A stretch of DNA of 64,000 nt from Hyphomicrobiales bacterium (GTDB lineage: Bacteria > Pseudomonadota > Alphaproteobacteria > Rhizobiales > Rhizobiaceae): assembly GCA_900469955.1 (NCBI GenBank), contig UBYX01000015.1:83601-147600 (forward strand), in the 5' to 3' direction. Shown here piece after piece: positions 28,405 to 34,403 of the stretch (the first letter of the stretch is position 1; every line of letters starts with the position of its first letter). The position numbers and the translations under genes are program-made. The notes beneath the pieces are model-generated. The model saw only the letters and a program-made list of their open reading frames with translations, ran no database searches and had not been told where the DNA came from.

Positions 28405-28525
28405 CAATCATCGACGGGCGCACTCCTCCTCCCAGCGCTCCCGATGGGACCAACAACACCTCCTCCTCCCAGTTGTTGGTCAGTTTCAGGAACCCGGCGC
28501 ACCTCCTCCCGCGCCGGGTTTTCTG
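28405..28525 (+). ncRNA. Anti-Shine-Dalgarno sRNA, alpha-r14 / cuckoo family (in gap 28289-28749)
   Basis: Three consecutive hairpins each present the exact nonamer CCTCCTCCC in the loop (28425-28433, 28462-28470, 28502-28510). The stems are GGGCGC/GCGCTC, CAACAAC/GTTGTTG (28451-28457/28472-28478) and CCCGGCGC/GCGCCGGG (28493-28500/28511-28518). The last stem is followed by a T-tract and is the terminator. A TATAAC -10 box is at 28398-28403. The loops can pair with ribosome-binding sites of many mRNAs. This matches the alpha-r14 family (NfeR1-type in Sinorhizobium) and the stress-induced CcsR RNAs of Rhodobacter. Ends are approximate. Bases 28526-28749 act as the leader of the following cold shock gene. 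Confidence 0.88.
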
Positions 28526-28749
28526 CTTTTAAGCGCTTGATAAGCCCTGCTGCTCCCGCTGCCTTCCTTCACTTTCCCGATCTTGACCTTTTTGTGGTAA
28601 GACCCTAGATGGTGAGCCATCGATATTTGTTTGATAGCCAGCACTAAGCGCCTCCGGCGTCTGCGACGATCTTTCTTCAAATACGAAACTTCACCGTTCC
28701 AAGCGCAAAGCGCGGAATAGTCGGTCATTTGCAAGGGAAAGGCATCGTT

Positions 28750-28959
28750 ATGGCGACCGGTACTGTAAAGTGGTTCAACGCAACCAAGGGCTATGGCTTC
28801 ATTCAGCCGGATGACGGCGCACAGGACGTTTTCGTTCACATTTCGGCTGTCGAGCGCGCTGGCCTCGGCCAGCTCAAGGATGGTCAGAAGCTCTCCTACG
28901 AACTCGTCACGGACAAGCGTTCGGGCAAGGTTTCGGCCGACCGTCTGCAGTCGGCTTGA
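28750..28959 (+). CDS. Cold shock protein (CspA family)
   Basis: This 69-aa single cold shock domain has both RNA-binding motifs, KGYGFIQPD and DVFVHISA. It acts as an RNA chaperone in the cytoplasm. A GGGAAAGG site precedes the ATG. More than 140 bases of untranslated sequence lie upstream, consistent with a long thermoregulated leader as in other csp genes. A strong terminator follows. Confidence 0.95.
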   Translation: MATGTVKWFNATKGYGFIQPDDGAQDVFVHISAVERAGLGQLKDGQKLSYELVTDKRSGKVSADRLQSA

Positions 28960-28982
28960 TCGTAGCAATACGACCACCACGG

Positions 28983-29008
28983 AAGGCCGGCTTTGCCGGC
29001 CTTTTTCT
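28983..29008 (+). terminator. Terminator of the cold shock gene
   Basis: AAGGCCGGC and GCCGGCCTT form a perfect 9-bp stem with a TTT loop, followed by TTTCTTT. Confidence 0.9.
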
Positions 29009-29059
29009 TTGGCCGTTCGAACGCCCTTGCAAATCCGAACAGGCCTTCCCATCTAGGGT

Positions 29060-29374
29060 TCAATGGCGTTTCCGACGCACCGCAGGTTTGAGCCAAGAGC
29101 TCAGGGACTGCGCGTAACGGCAAATACGGGAAACCGTGCCGTCTTGAGACGATATCCATTTCCGCGTTAACGGGATGTTTACCGTTCGGAGAGACGATGA
29201 CCGCTAGAGCCGCGCTGACTTCATCGAGGTCGCAAAGCGGCCGCGTCGGAAATGCCTGTCCCATTAAGAGTGACCACGGATGTACTGGCACCCATGAATG
29301 GGAGTGGAAAGGTCGGGCTTGCCCGGCCTTTTTGTTTTCAAGGCCCTGCAGTGAAAACTGCGGGGCCTTTTCTG
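29060..29374 (+). other. Gap with two tandem plus-strand terminators; possible sRNA
   Basis: The 425-base gap between the cold shock gene and the convergent M20 peptidase gene has no convincing protein gene. It ends with two terminators. GGTCGGGC/GCCCGGCC followed by TTTTTGTTTT lies at 29310-29339. GGCCCTGCAG/CTGCGGGGCC followed by TTTTCTG lies at 29342-29372. The csp gene already has its own terminator, so the first of these implies a separate short plus-strand transcript. A GGAGAGACGATG start-like sequence at about 29188-29199 leads only into an ORF that reads through both hairpins, so a noncoding RNA is more likely. Confidence 0.4.
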
Positions 29375-29384
29375 TTCTACCGGA

Positions 29385-30773
29385 TCAATCGGCCAGCGCG
29401 GCGAGGATCCGGGCCCAGGAGCGGATGCCCTTGTGGAAGGACTTCAGGTCGTATTTCTCGTTGGGCGAATGAATGCGGTCGTCGACCAGGCCGAAGCCGA
29501 CGAGCAGAGAATCCATGCCCAGCATCTTTTGGAAGTCGCCGACGATCGGGATCGACCCGCCCATGCCGATCACGACGGCAGGATTGGCCCATTCGTCGGA
29601 CAGGGCGTTTCTTGCCTTGGTGAGGACGGGAGAACCGTAAGAGAGCTGAATTGCCGGCGAGCCGCCATGCTCATGGAATTCCACCGAGCAGTCACCGGGG
29701 ATCCTCGACCGGACATAAGCGCGAAAGGCCTCACGGACCTTGGCTGGCTCCTGCTGGCCGACGAGGCGGAACGATACCTTGGCAGAGGCTTCCGCCGCGA
29801 TGACGGTCTTGAAACCTTCGCCGGTATAGCCGCCCCAGATGCCGTTCACTTCGGCCGTCGGACGCGCCCAGGTAAGTTCGAGGACCGACCGGCCCTTTTC
29901 ACCCGACGGGATCGAGAGGCCGACTTCGCCCAGGAAGGATTTTGCGTCGCGGCCGAGCGTTTCCCAACCGGCCTTGATGTTCGACGGGGTTTCTTCGACG
30001 CCGTCATAGAAACCTTCCAGCGTCACCCGACCGGTCTCGTCATGCAGGCCGGCCAGGATATCCGCAAGGATATGTATCGGATTGGCGGCGGCTCCTCCGA
30101 AAAGGCCCGAATGCAGGTCCCGGTCGGCGGCCTTGATTGTCAGTTCCTCTCCCACCAGCCCGCGAAGAGCCGCGGCGATCGCCGGTGTGTCGCCGTCCCA
30201 CATGCCCGTATCGCAGACCAGGGCGCAGTCGGCCCTGAGTTCGGCCGCATTGGCTTCGAGGAAGGGCTTCAGTGACGGCGAGCCGGACTCTTCCTCCCCT
30301 TCGAAAAGAACCGTCACCCGCACCGGCAGGTTGCCATGAACCTCTTTGTAGGCCCGGCAAGCCTCGACGAACGTCAGGAGCTGGCCCTTGTCGTCCGAGG
30401 TCCCACGGCCGGTGATCACCTTTCGATCGTTGGCGAGGTCTTTGATCTTGGGATCGAAAGGGTCGTCTTCCCAGAGTTCGATCGGGTCGACGGGCTGCAC
30501 ATCGTAATGGCCGTAAAACAGCACATGCGGCGCATCCGCATCCGGGCCAGCATGATGACCGACCACCATGGGATGACCGGCCGTATCCCGTACCGAGGCT
30601 TCGAAGCCGAGTTCTCCGAGTTCGGCAACGAGCCATTCGGCAGCCTTGCGGCAATCCGCCTTGAAGGCCGGATCGGTGGAGATCGACTTGATGCGGACGA
30701 GGCCAAACAGACGTTCAAGGCTTGCGGGAAGATTTTGGTCGGCGCGGTCGAGGACGGCGGAAAGATCGGTCAT
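29385..30773 (-). CDS. M20 family metallopeptidase (dipeptidase)
   Basis: This 462-aa zinc peptidase has the M20/CNDP-like two-domain layout. Metal-binding motifs are FYGHYDVQPVDP near residue 95 and GTSDDKGQLLTF near 130 (catalytic Asp and bridging Asp), then FEGEEESGSP with the catalytic Glu pair, and a terminal His. The central dimerisation domain spans about 200-320. The substrate is probably a dipeptide or acylated amino acid. I start at MTDLSAVLD. The upstream 20 codons in frame are not conserved-looking. Confidence 0.92.
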   Translation of the reverse strand: MTDLSAVLDRADQNLPASLERLFGLVRIKSISTDPAFKADCRKAAEWLVAELGELGFEASVRDTAGHPMVVGHHAGPDADAPHVLFYGHYDVQPVDPIELWEDDPFDPKIKDLANDRKVITGRGTSDDKGQLLTFVEACRAYKEVHGNLPVRVTVLFEGEEESGSPSLKPFLEANAAELRADCALVCDTGMWDGDTPAIAAALRGLVGEELTIKAADRDLHSGLFGGAAANPIHILADILAGLHDETGRVTLEGFYDGVEETPSNIKAGWETLGRDAKSFLGEVGLSIPSGEKGRSVLELTWARPTAEVNGIWGGYTGEGFKTVIAAEASAKVSFRLVGQQEPAKVREAFRAYVRSRIPGDCSVEFHEHGGSPAIQLSYGSPVLTKARNALSDEWANPAVVIGMGGSIPIVGDFQKMLGMDSLLVGFGLVDDRIHSPNEKYDLKSFHKGIRSWARILAALAD

Positions 30774-30901
30774 GAAATGATCCCTGTCTTTGAAATGCGA
30801 GACCCTTCTCTTCATGGACGAAGAAGGGGTCAATCGTTGTGGCGCGGTCCCTTGTTAGCAAGCCTATGCATGGAGGCACAATGGCAAAGCGAGGTTCGCG
30901 A

Positions 30902-32110
30902 TCAAAGTGCCTGCTCGCCGGTCGCCCGTTCGTTGCTGGCCAGGCGTCCGATGAACAGGAAGGCGAGGACCGCAATCGCGCCCAGCCCCGCCGTCACCGC
31001 CAGTGACCATATGACGCCGATCCAGGTCATCGACAGCGCCAGGGCGAAGGGCGCGATCGCCGACGTGATGAGCCTTGCAGACATCATCTTGCCCTGCAGT
31101 CTGCCGTAACCTTCGCTGCCGAACAAAGCCAGCGGCAAGGTGCCGGCAACGATGCTCAGAAGGCCGTTGCCCATGCCGAAGATAACTGCGAAAACCATGG
31201 CTCCCGGCACCGAAGGGGCAGTCAGGATCAGCACCAGGACGCCTCCCGGCAAGAGCGCTGCCGCGATCTTGGCAAGGTGGAGGGGTGTCAGATCGCGGCC
31301 GAAGAGCATATTGATGAGCCGGCTAAGAACCTGGGAGGGGCCGAAAAGCGTGCCGACCACTGCGGCAGTGGCGCCGAGTCCCAGGGCGGAGAGCAGCGGC
31401 ACCATGTGCACCAGCGCTGCGGAGCTGACTAGCGACTGTAGCGCGAAACCGGCAACCATGAGGACGAATCCGAGGCGCCGCGAGCGGGGAGCGAGAACCC
31501 CCTCCATCCGCAAAGGCGCCACCGTGCGGAGAGGTTCTCGACTGTTTGCACCGCGCGCCAGCCAGGCATGCAGCGGCATACAGATCAAGAGATTGAGGGC
31601 CGCGAAGACCAGGTAGACGTTCTGCCAGGAAAGGTGTTCGTGCAGCGCCGCCGTCAGAGGCCAGAAGATCGTCGAGGCGAATCCGGCGATGAGGGTCAGA
31701 TAGGTGATGCTTCGTTGCGCGACCTCGGGTCGGAGCTGGACGAGAAGGGCGAACGCAGCGCCATATTGGACGACATTGGCCGCGACCTCTATGGCGATCA
31801 ACGCCGCAACGAAGGCGATCTTATTTGGTGCCATGGCGCAAGCCGCGAGTGCTGCGGCCGCAACGACCGAACCGAGGGTCATGGCGCGGCCCGCGCCCCA
31901 CCGGTCGAACAGCGAGCCGAGCCAGGGAGCGGTCAGCCCGCCGACGAGAAGCGCAGCAGACAATGCCCCGAAAATCCATTCCGTCGACCAGGCGAAATCC
32001 GCCGCCATGTCGGAGGCCAGGATGCTGAAGCTGTAGTAGAGGGTGCCGTACCCTATGATCTGGGTGACGCCGAGGGCCGCGATGGGAGCAATCGGAATGC
32101 GGGCAATCAT
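30902..32110 (-). CDS. MFS transporter, probable arsenic-linked exporter
   Basis: This 402-aa major facilitator protein has about twelve hydrophobic segments and the FDRWGAGRA loop motif between segments 2 and 3. It follows the ArsR-ArsN2 fusion gene by 13 bases on the same strand, so the two form an operon behind an ArsR-type operator. MFS exporters of this general kind (ArsK in Agrobacterium) extrude arsenite, antimonite or methylated arsenicals. That role is inferred from context. Sequence alone does not exclude another substrate. Confidence 0.82.
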   Translation of the reverse strand: MIARIPIAPIAALGVTQIIGYGTLYYSFSILASDMAADFAWSTEWIFGALSAALLVGGLTAPWLGSLFDRWGAGRAMTLGSVVAAAALAACAMAPNKIAFVAALIAIEVAANVVQYGAAFALLVQLRPEVAQRSITYLTLIAGFASTIFWPLTAALHEHLSWQNVYLVFAALNLLICMPLHAWLARGANSREPLRTVAPLRMEGVLAPRSRRLGFVLMVAGFALQSLVSSAALVHMVPLLSALGLGATAAVVGTLFGPSQVLSRLINMLFGRDLTPLHLAKIAAALLPGGVLVLILTAPSVPGAMVFAVIFGMGNGLLSIVAGTLPLALFGSEGYGRLQGKMMSARLITSAIAPFALALSMTWIGVIWSLAVTAGLGAIAVLAFLFIGRLASNERATGEQAL

Positions 32111-32123
32111 CAGGACTTAAGGC

Positions 32124-32981
32124 TCATGCGTTGTTCCAGCTTTCCGATTTCTTCCTTGCGGATGCGGCAGGGCCCGATACGAGCGGTTTGGTAAGCAATG
32201 CCGCCGAGGCCGGACAGATCGATGCCGCTTGGCGGCTCTGCAGGATCGCGACCGGAGCCGTTGCGCGGTCGATCTTTGCAAACCCGAGGCGTTCGAAGAA
32301 CGGGGCCGCAGAGGTGGTCAGGAGATAGGCCCGTCGGGCTCCGGCTGAACCGACCATATCGAGGAGGAGGCGGGTAGCCAGATCTCCAAGACCTTTGCCG
32401 CGATGGTTTTCGAGAATGACGAGTGACCGCAGCAGCGCGTCACCGTCATGCAGTTCGTATCCGCCGAAGCCGATTGTATCGGCGCCCTGGGCAATTCGGA
32501 AAAAGTGGCGTCCGTCCTCGCTCAGATCGTCGGTCGGGAGTGCCGCGGCAGCCAGAGCGGTGCGCAGATCGGCATCATCTCCCGATATGGGCTGCAGGGT
32601 CAGCGCTGTTGCCCTTTCCAGTTCTCCGATCGTGCCCACTTTTGCCGAAGGGTCGCCGCAGGCCGCGACGGTCGCGGCGGGGGTGCAGATTCTCGGGTCA
32701 CCGGCGCAGCAGTCCTCCATCAGGAAACGGACCAGGTCTGAAAGTGCGTCGTATTTCGCGCTGTAGATGATCGACCGCGATTCCCGTTGCTGCCCTATAA
32801 GCCCGGCCCGATCGAGCTCCTTGAGGTGAAAGGAGATGTTGGATGGCGACATCCCCATCTTTTCCGCTATCGCTCCAGCCTGCATCCCGGTCGGCCCGGC
32901 GATGACCAGCATCCGGACGATCTCCAGGCGGGTTTCCTGCGAAAGCGCGCCGAAGGACGCGAGGGCTTGACGTTTCTCCAT
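32124..32981 (-). CDS. ArsR regulator fused to ArsN2-type GNAT acetyltransferase
   Basis: This 285-aa two-domain protein has an N-terminal ArsR/SmtB winged helix at about residues 1-85 with a recognition helix in SPSNISFHLKELDRAGL. A cysteine cluster follows (C91, C92, C99 in CCAGDPRIC), resembling the C-terminal As(III) sites of Acidithiobacillus-type ArsR. From about residue 125 a GNAT domain follows. Its acetyl-CoA loop is HRGKGLGDLA, and the FFERLGFAKIDR and ICPASAALL ending are typical of ArsN2, a GNAT found in ars operons whose substrate is unknown. Regulator and enzyme are normally separate genes. It heads the operon with the MFS exporter and is divergent from the DUF6428 gene. Confidence 0.88.
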   Translation of the reverse strand: MEKRQALASFGALSQETRLEIVRMLVIAGPTGMQAGAIAEKMGMSPSNISFHLKELDRAGLIGQQRESRSIIYSAKYDALSDLVRFLMEDCCAGDPRICTPAATVAACGDPSAKVGTIGELERATALTLQPISGDDADLRTALAAAALPTDDLSEDGRHFFRIAQGADTIGFGGYELHDGDALLRSLVILENHRGKGLGDLATRLLLDMVGSAGARRAYLLTTSAAPFFERLGFAKIDRATAPVAILQSRQAASICPASAALLTKPLVSGPAASARKKSESWNNA

Positions 32982-32983
32982 AA

Positions 32984-33007
32984 TTCAATGATCCTTGAAA
33001 TATTGAA
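32984..33007. promoter_or_regulatory. Candidate ArsR operator in the 42-base divergent promoter
   Basis: TTCAA (32984-32988) and TTGAA (32995-32999) form an inverted repeat, and a further TTGAA follows at 33003-33007. TTCAA-type dyads are typical of ArsR binding sites. It sits between the two start codons and could control both directions at once. Confidence 0.6.
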
Positions 33008-33023
33008 ACAAGGAGTAGCGCAA

Positions 33024-33542
33024 ATGAATGTGATCGACAAGACCCGTTCGGCCGACATCAATCTAGGCCTGATGCTCGACACGCTTGCGAGTAGCGCCGA
33101 CCTGCCGCTGGTATTCCACTATGATGGCCAGGCCATAAGGCAAGGTTATCACGTGACCGAGGTGAAGGCGGGCGATTTTTCCGCCCTCGATTGTGGCGCC
33201 AATCCCGAAGCATGGTCCGAGATATTCGTCCAGCTCTGGGATATCGAGGAAGCCGACCGTACTTACATGCCGGCGGCGACATTCTCCAAGATCATCCGCA
33301 AGGTATCCGAGCATGTGCGACTTGACGGAGCCGCGAAGCTGACCTTCGAGGTGAGTGACGGCGTTCAGCCAATGCGGCTTTATTGCGCCTCGGTTCCTGT
33401 CCGGCAGGATGGCGCCTTGCATGTGGAACTGTCGCCGCGTCCGGCGAGCTGCAAGCCGCGGACCCGTTGGCTGGCGGAAGAAAGCCGGAAGGCGGCGGCC
33501 TGTTGCGGGCCGTCTTCGGCAAACAGCGCCTGCTGCTCCTGA
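33024..33542 (+). CDS. DUF6428 family protein with cysteine-rich tail
   Basis: This 172-aa soluble protein is of a type commonly found beside arsR genes in rhizobia (DUF6428). The body (residues about 10-140) has an FHYDGQAIRQGYHVTEVKAG motif. The last 20 residues contain paired cysteines (ACCGPSS and ACCS), a likely thiol-metal or metalloid site. An AAGGAG site precedes the ATG. It is transcribed divergently from the ArsR-ArsN2 fusion through a shared operator, so it is probably induced by the same metalloid. Function unknown: a metallochaperone or sensor accessory is possible. Confidence 0.78.
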   Translation: MNVIDKTRSADINLGLMLDTLASSADLPLVFHYDGQAIRQGYHVTEVKAGDFSALDCGANPEAWSEIFVQLWDIEEADRTYMPAATFSKIIRKVSEHVRLDGAAKLTFEVSDGVQPMRLYCASVPVRQDGALHVELSPRPASCKPRTRWLAEESRKAAACCGPSSANSACCS

Positions 33543-33565
33543 CGTGAGGGTTGCTGAGGGACCTG

Positions 33566-33997
33566 TCAGAGCTTGCGGGCGGTTTCGACGATCGTTCGCA
33601 TGTATTCGATCATCAGTTCCCGCTCAAACCGCTTGAAGCCTGCAAAAAGGGCCGCGTCCGCCTCCGCCGCGGCTTCCACCGCCTCGGCTTCAAGATCGCG
33701 GCCGGCCTGTGTCAGCGTGATGATCTGTGCCCGTCGGTCGTTGGGGTGTGGTGTGCGCTGGATGAGGCCGTCGCGCTCCATACGGGAAAGTGTGTTGGCG
33801 AGCGTCGCCTGCTCCACCTCCAGCCGGTCGAGGAGCTGTTTCTGGGTCAGCCCATCCTCCTGCCAGAGTTCGAGCAGAACGGGAAACTGTCCCGGAGAAA
33901 AACCCAGCGCCGCGGATCGCATCTGCAGGGAGCGCGCGAAACCCTTGGCCAATTGACCGGCAAGATAGGTCGCCGAACGCGAGCGGTCGAATGCCAT
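33566..33997 (-). CDS. MarR family transcriptional regulator
   Basis: This 143-aa winged-helix regulator has the MarR wing motif RTPHPNDRRAQIITLT at about residues 85-100 and the recognition helix region TLANTLSRMERDGL. I chose the start with GGAGA eight bases upstream (MAFDRSRS). Longer in-frame forms up to 176 aa lack a ribosome site. It is convergent with DUF6428. Its target genes are not obvious, because the nearest upstream neighbour is the sRNA on the same strand. Confidence 0.88.
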   Translation of the reverse strand: MAFDRSRSATYLAGQLAKGFARSLQMRSAALGFSPGQFPVLLELWQEDGLTQKQLLDRLEVEQATLANTLSRMERDGLIQRTPHPNDRRAQIITLTQAGRDLEAEAVEAAAEADAALFAGFKRFERELMIEYMRTIVETARKL

Positions 33998-34111
33998 GGC
34001 TTCGGTCTCCATCCTCTCCGATCTGCCTGTGGGGCAGCCGGATATATCGCAGGCCATGCTTTCGCCAAGCCTGTGCGAAGACAGGGGAAATGACAAGTCC
34101 TCTATGCTCTT

Positions 34112-34262
34112 AAAAACGGAAAAACCGCCATGGCAGGGAGGGGACAGCCATGGCGGTTCTGATGGAAGGGCAAAGACCCGGAGAGGGGGGTAGGTCTTTG
34201 CCCGGTCTGGTGCGGCGGGGGACAGGCCGTCTTCCAGACTGCGGCGTGATCAGTCGCCGGTA
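34112..34262 (-). ncRNA. Candidate sRNA with three C-rich hairpin loops (in gap 33998-34403)
   Basis: Read on the minus strand, three hairpins follow one another. AGTCTGG/CCAGACC (34234-34240/34204-34210) has a CCTGTCCCCCGCC loop. GGGCAAAGACC/GGTCTTTGCCC (34193-34203/34168-34178, perfect 11 bp) has a CCCCCCTCTCC loop. AACCGCCATGGC/GCCATGGCGGTT (34147-34158/34123-34134, perfect 12 bp) has a TGTCCCCTCCCT loop and is followed by TTTTTCCGTTTTT as terminator. The layout parallels the anti-SD sRNA at 28.4 kb but the stems and loops differ. A heat-shock-type promoter lies at the expected distance. Not assignable to a named family by eye. Confidence 0.75.
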
Positions 34263-34268
34263 CTGTAG

Positions 34269-34297
34269 AGATGTGCGCCGCAACGGAGCTTTTCAAG
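34269..34297 (-). promoter_or_regulatory. RpoH-like promoter for the C-rich-loop sRNA
   Basis: On the minus strand CCTTGAAA (core CTTGAA, 34292-34297) is followed after 17 bases by ACATCT (34269-34274). This resembles the RpoH heat-shock consensus CTTGAA-N16/17-CCATNT. The predicted start near 34262 fits the first hairpin. Confidence 0.55.
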
Positions 34298-34403
34298 GCA
34301 CGGTGCCATTACAAATCGGTAACGTTCCGGTGAGGCTTTCAAGCCCGGCCGGAGCCGAAGTTTTCGTGGACGGAACGAATGCCCCACGCTATTGCTTTGG
34401 CCC

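Noticed and set aside
29197..29472. 91-aa plus-strand ORF after the cold shock gene
   Set aside because: It would pass through two terminators and into the antisense of the M20 peptidase gene.
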